DNA from: Methylobacterium sp. NEAU K
Lineage (GTDB): Bacteria > Pseudomonadota > Alphaproteobacteria > Rhizobiales > Beijerinckiaceae
DNA: 64,000 nucleotides
NCBI RefSeq assembly: GCF_030700285.1
Contig: NZ_JAUYZJ010000006.1
Location: forward strand, 124,001-188,000
Reading direction: 5' to 3'
Numbering within the stretch: the stretch's first letter is position 1; the number at the start of each line of letters is the position of its first letter. The notes beneath the pieces were generated by a model that saw only the letters and a list, made by a program, of their open reading frames with translations, was not told where the DNA came from and did not search any database. Positions 44,208 to 52,298 of the stretch are shown one piece after another. The position numbers and the translations under genes are program-made.

Positions 44208-45620
44208 TCAATGGGCGACCACGAGCGTCGGCGCGGACGGGAGCGCTGTCTCCGGCCCGAGGCTCGCCCGACGTCGGTCGAGGGCATGGCGCGCGTGCGC
44301 CAGGGCCGTCGAAAAGGCCGACAGGCAATCGTGGCCGACGGCGCCTGACGAACAGCCCAGCATCGCCGAGACGAGTTCCCGGAACTCGCCCTCCAGGGCG
44401 GCGAGCCCTGCGCGGTCGGCACAGGGTGCCGCGTCGGCGATCTCGACCAGCCGCCGGACTGGGCGCCACTCTGCCTCCGATCGGCGTCGGGCCCAGCCCG
44501 CCGAGGCGGCGGCGAGGAGCGATCCGGCGAGGCTGATAACCAGGCCGCCGAGATAGAAATACTGCTGGGCCTGGTCGAAAAAGCTCTGGTCCCCGTTGCT
44601 CAGGTAGGCGGCGACGCCCGGATGGACGGGCAGGATCGGGCTCTTGTTGTCCGGATCGGGCGCCTCGATCTGGGTGGCGAGCGGCGTCACGGCCGCGAGC
44701 TTGGCCTTGGTTGTCAGGATCGACCGGGCGATGGCTGCCGCGACGACGTTGGGCATCAGCTCCGACGCGGCGAACCGATAGGTGACCGCCAGCGTCGTAA
44801 CGGAGTCGCTCGGCGTGGCGGGGCGCGCCCGGAACGCGCCCATGGGCACGTCGATCGATTCGAAGCTGGGGAACCGCTTGCCGATCGCCTCCGCCTCGTC
44901 GAGTCCGAGAATGCCCGGCGTCCCCTTGGTGGCGCGCGCGACCGCGGCGACCACGTCGACGACCTCGCCCGGCGCCATGGGACCGACCGCCAGGATGGCC
45001 GCCAGCTTCTTCTGCCGGATCGATTGGGCCAGCTCGTCCACCGGAAGAAACGTCCTTCCGACATCCTTCTCGGGCAGGTTGAAGAAACTCAGCACGGTGT
45101 CGAGGACGCGCGCGTTGGTGTCTTGAAGCCGCCCGGCCACGATGCCGACCGTCTTCCCCGCCAAGTTGGCGACCGACTTCACGGGGCTGTGCGGGGGCAA
45201 GACGAAGGCGACGACGTCCCTGCGCAGGATCACGATGGTCTGGGCATTGGCGGGCGCCGCCGCGTCGCTGCGCAAGATGGCGAGGTCGGTCCGGCGCTCC
45301 TCCAGCGCCTTGGCGCTCCCCGCGAGGTCGTCGACCCGCACGAGGTCCAGGTTGACGCGGGGATGCTGCACCTTGGAGACGGATGCAAAGGCCGTGATGA
45401 AGCGCTCGGCCGTGCTGCCGGGTGGGCCCAGCGTGATGCGCAGGTTGGCGTGCGGCGACCAGATATGGGCAAGGGCAAAGCCGGCGGCGGCGACGAGGAA
45501 CACGCCGCCCGCCATGAGAGCCCGGATCCACCGCCCACGCCGCGGCGCGCGGCGTGCGACATTGCCCGGTCCAGCCCGGTCGGGATCGACAGAAGCGGGT
45601 ATGGTGTCCTGCATCACCAT
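44208..45620 (-). CDS. TAXI-family TRAP solute-binding protein anchored by two membrane segments
   Basis: The 470-residue protein has an N-terminal transmembrane segment (ALMAGGVFLVAAAGFALAHIW), a TAXI-type solute-binding domain (about 55-355) starting LRITLGPPGSTAERFITAFA, with LAGKTVGIVAGRLQDTN and AILAVGPMAPGEVVDVVAAV, then a second segment (YFYLGGLVISLAGSLLAAA) and a cytosolic tail of about 85 residues with two cysteines. No TRAP permease gene (DctQM) is nearby. Being membrane-anchored on both sides with a cytosolic tail is unlike a free periplasmic TRAP receptor and suggests a sensor rather than a transporter. Confidence 0.7.
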   Translation of the reverse strand: MVMQDTIPASVDPDRAGPGNVARRAPRRGRWIRALMAGGVFLVAAAGFALAHIWSPHANLRITLGPPGSTAERFITAFASVSKVQHPRVNLDLVRVDDLAGSAKALEERRTDLAILRSDAAAPANAQTIVILRRDVVAFVLPPHSPVKSVANLAGKTVGIVAGRLQDTNARVLDTVLSFFNLPEKDVGRTFLPVDELAQSIRQKKLAAILAVGPMAPGEVVDVVAAVARATKGTPGILGLDEAEAIGKRFPSFESIDVPMGAFRARPATPSDSVTTLAVTYRFAASELMPNVVAAAIARSILTTKAKLAAVTPLATQIEAPDPDNKSPILPVHPGVAAYLSNGDQSFFDQAQQYFYLGGLVISLAGSLLAAASAGWARRRSEAEWRPVRRLVEIADAAPCADRAGLAALEGEFRELVSAMLGCSSGAVGHDCLSAFSTALAHARHALDRRRASLGPETALPSAPTLVVAH

Positions 45621-46001
45621 CTCACGCCGGGACTTCGGACGACCACGCGGATTCCCCTGAGAGCGGCACCGGCCCGGCCCACGCGCGGGTGCGCCGTCCG
45701 GAACCGCCTAGCAATCGTCGCAAGCCCCACCACGCTCAGGGAGCCTTCGATCAATGCGATGATCACGCCGATCCCGATGCCGCTCCTGCGCCCCTCTTTC
45801 GCCGCCCGGTAGACCCTCGCCCACATCGAGCGGAGGCGTGGTGATCGCCTCGCGTTCGAGACGGTTGAGTTGCGCGTCGCTGGGGATGGTGACGCTGCCC
45901 TGCGCGAGGCGGACACGCGCATCCGCGCGGATGAACCCAACCGCGACCGAGGCTGGGAGGGAGAGCATCAGGACAGCAGCGCAGGCCCGTGAGATCGTCA
46001 T
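45614..46001 (-). pseudogene. Frameshifted small exported/membrane protein
   Basis: One frame gives a signal-peptide-like start (MTISRACAAVLMLSLPASVAVGF) followed by a plausible mature part ending LNRLEREAITTPPLDVGEG; a second frame, overlapping from about 45815, gives VYRAAKEGRRSGIGIGVIIALIEGSLSVVGLATIARR, with a clear transmembrane segment. Their switch near 45808-45815 indicates a frameshift joining what was one protein, running to a stop at 45614 at the TAXI start. The alternative is a short 97-residue protein read from 46001 alone. Confidence 0.4.
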
Positions 46002-46275
46002 GACGGCCTTTTCGGCAGCCCCCGAACGGACGAAACCACTTCATCCTAGCCCGTATCGACGGGCGGTCCTTGACCGAATCGGACAGGGACTGCGCAAACC
46101 GCGCCGCGGACCAGATTTCCCGAGAACACGAAGCCGCACTTCTCTCGCCATGTTCGGGGATGCTTCGTGCCGGGTTGTCTCGCGCAATCAAGCGCGCGGG
46201 ACGAATTCAATCATAATGCGAGGGCCACGGTGGAAGGCCAGGCGACAGGACCTTGGCCCGAGCGAGGATCGAGCC

Positions 46276-46467
46276 ATGACTTGGATGAGCTGGCGGCTTG
46301 CACGGAGCGGCCTGATCGGCGCCGCCGCGTTCGGGATAGGCCTCATGACCGGTGCGCCGCCATCCGGGTTGTTCAACGGCCGCCCCTCCGTATCCCAGGC
46401 CGAGGCCCGGATCGGACGTCCGGCGACCGCGACGAGCGTCGCCGGCGTCGCCCGGCGCTACGATTAG
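46276..46467 (+). CDS. Tiny exported protein of the PpiC-HupE-DUF3604 unit
   Basis: The 63-residue protein (MTWMSWRLARSGLIGAAAFG onward, ending GVARRYD) has a membrane-spanning N-terminus and a short Arg-rich tail with the phrase ATSVAGVARR that occurs in many small Bradyrhizobium/Methylobacterium proteins. It ends four bases before the ppiC-like gene and probably shares its transcript. Function unknown. Confidence 0.6.
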   Translation: MTWMSWRLARSGLIGAAAFGIGLMTGAPPSGLFNGRPSVSQAEARIGRPATATSVAGVARRYD

Positions 46468-46471
46468 GGCC

Positions 46472-47449
46472 ATGCCTCCGCTCGCCCTACCGGCTCCCGC
46501 CTCGGCGGCGAGCGCTCCGGCCGGGGCGGAGCACGCCGGCTCGGCGAAGAGCAAGCTCGCTGCGTCTTGGGTTGCCCCCCTGGTGAGGGAGCCGCTCGTG
46601 CACTTCCTGTTCGCCGGTGCCGTCCTGTTCGGCGGCTATTCCTGGCTGAACCGCGGCGCGCAATCCGAGCCAATGCCGGAGCCGATCAGGATCGGGGAGG
46701 GCGAGGCGCGCTGGGTCCGGGAGACCTTCTCCAGCCAGTGGCGGCGGGATCCGACCCCCGACGAGATGCGGGATCTCCTCACGACGCTGCTCGACGAGGA
46801 ACTCCTGGCGCGGGAGGCCAGAGCCCTCGGCCTCGACCAGCACGATACGGTGGTGCGGCGACGGTTGGCGCAGAAGCTCAGCTTCCTCGTCGAGGACACA
46901 GTCCGTCTCGCCGAGCCCGGTGAAGACCAGATTCGGCAATTCTACGTGGAGCATGCCGAACGCTACCGAAGCGCGCCCCGGATCTCCTTCCGGCACGTCT
47001 TCTTCAGCCCTGCGCGCCGGCACCACGCCGCCGCGGAGGCCACCGCGGCGCGGGCACTGCTCTCGTCCGTCGGCAGCGACGCGCGGCCGACGGTCGGGGA
47101 TCCCCTGGCCCTCGATGACGCCTTCACCGACATCGATCCCCAGAGCCTGTCCAGCCTGTTCGGTCCCGACTTCGCCCGGAGCGTTTTCGCCCTGCCGGTG
47201 GGAGCGTGGAGCGGGCCCGTACGATCCGCCTACGGCCCGCACCTCGTGCGGATCTCTAGCCGCACGCAGGGTGCGGTACGTCCCTTCGCGGAGGTCAAGG
47301 GCGCGGTCACGGAGGCGTGGTACGGGGCGAGGCAGCGCGCGCTGAAAGAGGAATACCTCGGCACGCTCCGCGCGAAGTACGGCATCGTCTGGGACGTGAG
47401 CGCGCGACCGGTCCTCATGGACGCGCCCGATCGGCAGACCGGCCCGTGA
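46472..47449 (+). CDS. Parvulin-like peptidyl-prolyl isomerase (PpiC/SurA type), membrane-anchored
   Basis: From the ATG at 46472 the protein has 325 residues: an N-terminal membrane segment (HFLFAGAVLFGGYSWL), a chaperone-type helical region, and a PpiC-like domain (about 165-300) with ISFRHVFFSPARR, FARSVFALPVGAWSGPVRSAYGPHLVRI. The rotamase core is recognisable though the usual active-site motif is weak, so it may be a chaperone. It ends at 47449, overlapping the next gene's possible GTG start, and forms an operon with HupE and DUF3604. Confidence 0.75.
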   Translation: MPPLALPAPASAASAPAGAEHAGSAKSKLAASWVAPLVREPLVHFLFAGAVLFGGYSWLNRGAQSEPMPEPIRIGEGEARWVRETFSSQWRRDPTPDEMRDLLTTLLDEELLAREARALGLDQHDTVVRRRLAQKLSFLVEDTVRLAEPGEDQIRQFYVEHAERYRSAPRISFRHVFFSPARRHHAAAEATAARALLSSVGSDARPTVGDPLALDDAFTDIDPQSLSSLFGPDFARSVFALPVGAWSGPVRSAYGPHLVRISSRTQGAVRPFAEVKGAVTEAWYGARQRALKEEYLGTLRAKYGIVWDVSARPVLMDAPDRQTGP

Positions 47450-47454
47450 GCCCG

Positions 47455-48471
47455 ATGACGCACCGTCGCTGGAGCCCGACCCGCCTGTCGGCCCGCGTCG
47501 CGCTTCTCGCTGCGCTGAGCTTGCTGACATGCCCGGTCGGTTTCGCGCATGAGATCCGGCCCGCCTATCTCGAAGTGCAGGAACGGGCGCCCGGTCTCTT
47601 CGATGTGCTGTTCAAGACGCCGATGCGGGGTAACCTGAGGCTGGCCTTGACGGTCAGGTTCTCGGGCCGGGTCGAACCCGTATCGCCGGTCCTCGCCCGC
47701 AATACCGGGGATGCACTTGTGCAGACCTGGCAGGTTCGCGCCGAGGATGGCCTGGCCGGTCAGAGCATCGGGGTCGTCGGCCTCGAGAACACGGTGTCCG
47801 ACGCCCTGCTGCGCGTCACCTTCGCGGACGGACGCTCTGCCGATCATCGGCTCACACCCGCGGCACCGCAGGCCACGATCGCAGGTTCGCCGAGCCGGAT
47901 CCGTGTCGCCGGCACGTATCTCTCCCTGGGCATCGAGCACATCCTGCTCGGGTTCGACCATCTGCTGTTCGTGCTCGGCCTGATCCTGATCACGCCGTCG
48001 GCCCGTCAGCTGGTCTGGGCGATAACGGCCTTCACGGCCGCGCACAGCATCACCCTGACCGCCGCGGCGCTCGGCTTCGTCCACGTGCCGCCCAAGCCGG
48101 TCGAGGCGGTGATTGCCCTCTCGATCGTGTTCGTGGCGGCCGAGATCCTGCGGACCCGCGAGGGTCGGGCCGGGCTCGCCGCCCGGGCTCCCTGGCTCGT
48201 CGCCTTCGCGTTCGGGCTGCTGCACGGTTTCGGCTTCGCCGGCGCGCTGAGCGAGATCGGCATGCCCGCCGGGCACGTCCCGGTCGCGCTGCTGTTCTTC
48301 AATCTCGGGGTGGAGGCGGGCCAATTGCTCTTCGTCGGCACTGTCCTGGCGCTGGCCGCCCTGTCGCGGCGCCTGCGGGGGCCGCTCCCACGCTGGACGA
48401 CCCGTGTTGCCCCTTACCTTATCGGAAGCCTTGCGATGGCCTGGGCCATCCAGCGCGTCGCCACGTTCTGA
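47455..48471 (+). CDS. HupE/UreJ_2 family membrane protein
   Basis: The ATG at 47455 gives 338 residues; a GTG at 47446 overlapping the ppiC stop is the alternative. A signal-type segment (LLAALSLLTCPVGFAHEIRPA) leads to a periplasmic domain (about 20-160), then about six transmembrane segments with HILLGFDHLLFVLGLILI, HSITLTAAALGF and HGFGFAGALSEIG, the HupE/UreJ histidine-rich pattern. The family is associated with nickel or cobalt handling, but hydrogenase and urease genes are absent here, so that role is not supported. Confidence 0.85.
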   Translation: MTHRRWSPTRLSARVALLAALSLLTCPVGFAHEIRPAYLEVQERAPGLFDVLFKTPMRGNLRLALTVRFSGRVEPVSPVLARNTGDALVQTWQVRAEDGLAGQSIGVVGLENTVSDALLRVTFADGRSADHRLTPAAPQATIAGSPSRIRVAGTYLSLGIEHILLGFDHLLFVLGLILITPSARQLVWAITAFTAAHSITLTAAALGFVHVPPKPVEAVIALSIVFVAAEILRTREGRAGLAARAPWLVAFAFGLLHGFGFAGALSEIGMPAGHVPVALLFFNLGVEAGQLLFVGTVLALAALSRRLRGPLPRWTTRVAPYLIGSLAMAWAIQRVATF

Positions 48472-48493
48472 AGCTCGATTCTGGGAGGCTGTC

Positions 48494-50443
48494 TTGGCTC
48501 AGCGTGTGATCCGGAAGCTCGCGCTCCTCGGCCTGACGGTCATGCCCGTCGCCCATCCGGCACGGGCCGTGGACGAGACGGCGGCCGATGTCGGCACGCT
48601 GACCCAGGACGCCGCCGACAGGCTCTACCCGGCCAAGCGCGCCTACTCGCCCTACGCCGACCGCACCTTCCCCAGCCGGCCGTTCTTCGGCGACACGCAC
48701 CTGCACACGTCCTTCTCGTTCGACGCCGGCGCCTTCGGTGCCCGGCTCGGACCGAGGGAGGCCTACCGCTTCGCCAAGGGAGAGCAGGTCACCGCGTCCT
48801 CCGGCCAGCCCGCGAAGCTGTCCCGGCCCCTCGATTTCCTGGTCGTTGCCGACCACTCGGACAATCTGGGCTTCTTCCCGGACCTGCTGGCCGGCAAGCC
48901 GAACATCCTGGCCGATCCGATCGGCCGGACGTGGCATGACATGATCGTCAACGGCCAGGGTGCGGCGGCGGCCATCCAGATCATCTCGGCCTTCTCCCAG
49001 GGGACCTTCCCCACGGCGCTGGTCTACCGGCCGGACGGGGGGGCCTATCGGTCGGCCTGGGGTGAGATCGTGAAGGCGGCGGACGAGGCCAACGATCCTG
49101 GCCGGTTCACGGCCCTCATCGGCTACGAGTGGACCTCCAACACCGGGGGCAACAATCTCCACCGCAACGTCATCTTCCGCGACGGCGGGGAAACCGCCGG
49201 CCGGGCCGCGCCCTACACGACAATGGCGCCCTTCGGCAGCGACAACCCGCGCGATCTCTGGGCATGGATGGCCGCCTATGAGGACAGGACGGGGGGCCGG
49301 CTGCTGGCGATCGCGCACAACGGCAATCTCTCCAACGGCCGCATGTTTCCGATCATCGAGCCCGGCACCGATCGGAGGATCGATCGCGCCTATGCAGAGA
49401 TCAGGGCCAAGTGGGAGCGCCTCTACGAGGCGACGCAGATCAAAGGCGACGGCGAGACCCACCCCTATCTCTCGCCCAACGACGAGTTCGCCAATTTCGA
49501 GCGCTGGGACAAGGGCAATCTCGACCTCAGCGTCGCCAAGACGCCGCCCATGCTCCAGCACGAGTACGCCCGCTCAGGACTGAAGCTCGGTCTCAAGCTG
49601 GAGGCCGAGACGGGGATCAACCCCTACAAGTTCGGCCTTATCGGCTCGACCGACGCCCATACCGGGCTGAGCGCGGTCGAGGAAGACAACTATTTCGGCA
49701 AGACCTCCGCGATGGAGCCGAATGCGGAACGAAGCAGCCGCATCTTCGTCAAGGGCGCGGCTGGAACGCTCTACGAGTGGGAAACCTCCGCCTCCGGCTA
49801 CGCGGCCGTGTGGGCGACGGAGAACACGCGCGCGGCCCTCTTCGACGCGATGGAGCGCCGAGAGACCTACGCGACGACGGGCTCGCGCATGCTGGTGCGC
49901 TTCTTCGGCGGGTATGCGTTCGAGCAGGCAGACGCCCGGAGCAGGAGCCCCGCGCGCGCCGGCTATGCCAAGGGCGTCCCGATGGGCGGCGATCTCGGCC
50001 CCGCGCCAGCCGGCAAGGCCCCGACCTTCCTGGTGGCGGCATTGAAGGATCCGATCGGGGCCAATCTCGACCGCTATCAGATCGTCAAGGGCTGGTTGGA
50101 CGAGCGGGGAGAGATGCAGGAGAAGGTCCACGATGTCGCGTGGTCGGGCGCGCGCAAACCGACTGAGGACGGCAAGCTGCCGCCCGTCGGCAACACGGTC
50201 GATCTCGCCAGCGCAACCTGGAGCAACACCATCGGGAGCCCCGAACTGATCGCCGTCTGGGAAGACCCCGACTTCGACCCGAGACAGCGAGCCTTCTACT
50301 ACGGTCGCGTCCTCGAGATTCCGACGCCCCGCTGGACAGCATACGACGCCAAATATTACGGGCTGAAACTCGCGCCTGACGTGCCGAAATCGATTCAGGA
50401 ACGCGCCTATACGTCGCCGATCTGGTATTCACCTGCCGAGTGA
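48494..50443 (+). CDS. DUF3604 protein (PHP-like predicted metallohydrolase)
   Basis: A TTG at 48494 with a well-placed GGGAGG is the likely start (649 residues, LAQRVIRKLALLGLTV signal-type N-terminus). The mature protein has the family motif FFGDTHLHTSFSFDAGAFG, a PHP-type metal site, then PLDFLVVADHSDNLGF and LIGSTDAHTGLSAVEEDNYFGK. Proteins of this family are large, metal-dependent and of unknown substrate. It follows the HupE-like gene by 23 bases and ends the four-gene unit; a strong hairpin follows. Confidence 0.8.
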   Translation: MAQRVIRKLALLGLTVMPVAHPARAVDETAADVGTLTQDAADRLYPAKRAYSPYADRTFPSRPFFGDTHLHTSFSFDAGAFGARLGPREAYRFAKGEQVTASSGQPAKLSRPLDFLVVADHSDNLGFFPDLLAGKPNILADPIGRTWHDMIVNGQGAAAAIQIISAFSQGTFPTALVYRPDGGAYRSAWGEIVKAADEANDPGRFTALIGYEWTSNTGGNNLHRNVIFRDGGETAGRAAPYTTMAPFGSDNPRDLWAWMAAYEDRTGGRLLAIAHNGNLSNGRMFPIIEPGTDRRIDRAYAEIRAKWERLYEATQIKGDGETHPYLSPNDEFANFERWDKGNLDLSVAKTPPMLQHEYARSGLKLGLKLEAETGINPYKFGLIGSTDAHTGLSAVEEDNYFGKTSAMEPNAERSSRIFVKGAAGTLYEWETSASGYAAVWATENTRAALFDAMERRETYATTGSRMLVRFFGGYAFEQADARSRSPARAGYAKGVPMGGDLGPAPAGKAPTFLVAALKDPIGANLDRYQIVKGWLDERGEMQEKVHDVAWSGARKPTEDGKLPPVGNTVDLASATWSNTIGSPELIAVWEDPDFDPRQRAFYYGRVLEIPTPRWTAYDAKYYGLKLAPDVPKSIQERAYTSPIWYSPAE

Positions 50444-50512
50444 GCCAACGCTACCCGGGCCTTCGGGTGGGGTACGGCGTGTCGAAGGTCCGATCCGGGC
50501 CCTCGTCTCACG

Positions 50513-50553
50513 CGCTCGCCCACCGAATGGTCCGTCCCGTCGGTGGGCGAGCG
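50513..50553. terminator. Strong hairpin after the DUF3604 gene
   Basis: CGCTCGCCCACCGA (50513-50526) and TCGGTGGGCGAGCG (50540-50553) are perfectly complementary around a 13-base loop. It lies 70 bases after the DUF3604 stop and ends before the convergent small gene at 50600. There is no strong T run, so it may be a bidirectional or Rho-aided terminator. Confidence 0.6.
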
Positions 50554-50599
50554 CTCAGGGATCTGCACGCGGTCGCGACAGCCCGGCCCGCGACCGAGC

Positions 50600-50800
50600 C
50601 TACGTCTTCCGCTCGTGATGGATGCGCTTCTTCTTCGGGAGCGCCCGATGACGGCCGATGGTGACGCCGGCTTTCGACACCGTCGGGCCGGCCAATTCCC
50701 TGTCTGGTGTGGGGCCGGCGGGCGCTGCGTCCGCGAACGTGGCGCAGGTCAGCAGGGGGAGGGCGGACAGCGCCCCCCGAAGAGCTCGGATCTTGTCCAT
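50600..50800 (-). CDS. Small exported protein with a basic C-terminus
   Basis: The 66-residue protein (MDKIRALRGALSALPLLTCA onward, ending HRALPKKKRIHHERKT) has a signal-type segment and a lysine/arginine/histidine-rich tail. A GGAG site lies nine bases before the ATG. I do not recognise it. It is convergent with the DUF3604 gene. Confidence 0.6.
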   Translation of the reverse strand: MDKIRALRGALSALPLLTCATFADAAPAGPTPDRELAGPTVSKAGVTIGRHRALPKKKRIHHERKT

Positions 50801-51153
50801 GTATATTCACTCCTCTGTCCATGCGCGCCGGGCCGGGCCATCACCGACGGCGGCCGGACGCGACGGCGGTTCGGGGCTTGAGGGCGCCCCCGATATCGGG
50901 ACGGTCTGAACACGGTGTGCAGCGCCACCTCCCGAGCGCACTGGCCTGAAGAGACGTGGGCTGGTCTTCAGCCGCTTGGCCGGCTCAACGGAGCCTGCAG
51001 ACGCCTGAGTCCGGAATCTATCGAAAATTCAGTTCAGCATCGACCCGAAGCTCGACAATCTCACAATTTAACAATCGCACATTGATCATGATCAAGGTTC
51101 AACTGGAGCAGTCAAGCCTGCCTCGAAGGTTTTCCTGGCAGGCGCCGGTCGCG
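50801..51153. other. Intergenic stretch, nothing recognised
   Basis: No supported gene or repeat. It includes an AT-rich patch near 51020-51090 that should hold regulatory sequence for the flanking minus-strand genes. Confidence 0.35.
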
Positions 51154-52203
51154 TCAAACGCCTTCGAGCAGCCGGTCGAGCTCGAACGAAGGGCGGCAGC
51201 CCAGATCCGCCCCATGGTCGTTCAGGAAAGCCTCGGCGCAGCGGCGTCCCTCGTCCCGCAGCATCGTCAGGAACGCCCATTCCGCATTGAGCTTCGACGA
51301 GGAACCGAGGCCCGCGACGACGTCGCTGGCGATGTGATGCATGCGCATGGCGGCCCATCTGGCGCATTCCGAGTTATCCGCGGGCGCGACCTGCCGCAGC
51401 AGGGCCATCATCCGCAGTTCCTTGAGCAGGACCGCGTTGAACGAGACCTCGCTCAGCCGATTGAGGATCTCCCGGGCCGAGGTCGGCGCTTGTGCGCGCT
51501 CGACCGGATTGACCTGCACGATGATCGTATCCTGCGACTCGCACTCGCAGACGAGGGGCGTGATCGTCGGATTTCCGGAATAGCCCCCATCCCAATAGTA
51601 GGCGCCGTCGATCTGAACCGCCTGGAACAGGGTCGGCAGGCACGCGGACGCGAGCAGCACGTCGGCCGTGACCTCGGCGTTTCGGAATACCCGGCCCCGG
51701 CCCGTGTGAACATTCGTGGCGGTGACGAAGAGCTTGATCCGGCTGCGCGCGATCCGTCCGAAATCGAGCCGCGTGCCCAGGATCCGCCCCAGCGGATTGA
51801 AGCCTTGCGGATTGAGGTCGTACGGGGAGAATACCCGCGCCATCATGTCCGCGGCCAAGTACATGGGCGCGTAATCGAGGGTCCAGCGGCCGAGCATCAC
51901 GTCGAGCGGGCTGCGTTGGAGCGGACTGAACTGCGCCGCGCGCGAGACGGCGTCCCAGAAGGCCTGGAGCGCCGCGCGCGCGCCGGCGGCCCCGCCCTGC
52001 TCGTATCCGTCAATGAGGACGGCCGCGTTCATGGCGCCGGCCGACGTTCCGGAGATGCCGTCGATCCTGAGCCATGGCTCCTGCAGCAGGCGGTCGAGAA
52101 CGCCCCAGGTGAAGGCACCGTGGGCGCCGCCGCCCTGCAGAGCCAGGTCGATCGGGACCTGGTCCCGCTCGCACTCCCCCGGTGTGATCGCGTCGTTCGC
52201 CAT
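51154..52203 (-). CDS. Patatin-like phospholipase
   Basis: The 349-residue protein has the patatin nucleophile elbow and oxyanion hole: LALQGGGAHGAFTWGVLDRLL, GISGTSAGAMNAAVLI (G-x-S-x-G serine) and the catalytic Asp in DGAYYWDGGYSGNP. It is a serine acyl hydrolase acting on membrane lipids or lipid-like esters. No signal peptide is visible. It lies upstream of the alkyl sulfatase gene in the same direction, 95 bases apart. Confidence 0.92.
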   Translation of the reverse strand: MANDAITPGECERDQVPIDLALQGGGAHGAFTWGVLDRLLQEPWLRIDGISGTSAGAMNAAVLIDGYEQGGAAGARAALQAFWDAVSRAAQFSPLQRSPLDVMLGRWTLDYAPMYLAADMMARVFSPYDLNPQGFNPLGRILGTRLDFGRIARSRIKLFVTATNVHTGRGRVFRNAEVTADVLLASACLPTLFQAVQIDGAYYWDGGYSGNPTITPLVCECESQDTIIVQVNPVERAQAPTSAREILNRLSEVSFNAVLLKELRMMALLRQVAPADNSECARWAAMRMHHIASDVVAGLGSSSKLNAEWAFLTMLRDEGRRCAEAFLNDHGADLGCRPSFELDRLLEGV

Positions 52204-52298
52204 AGGATCGAGACCCCATCCCGAGAGCCATTCATTCCAGCGTCATTCGGACGGGCCGGAACGCGACCCTCTGCCGAAGAGGGGGCGGTCGCCTCCGG

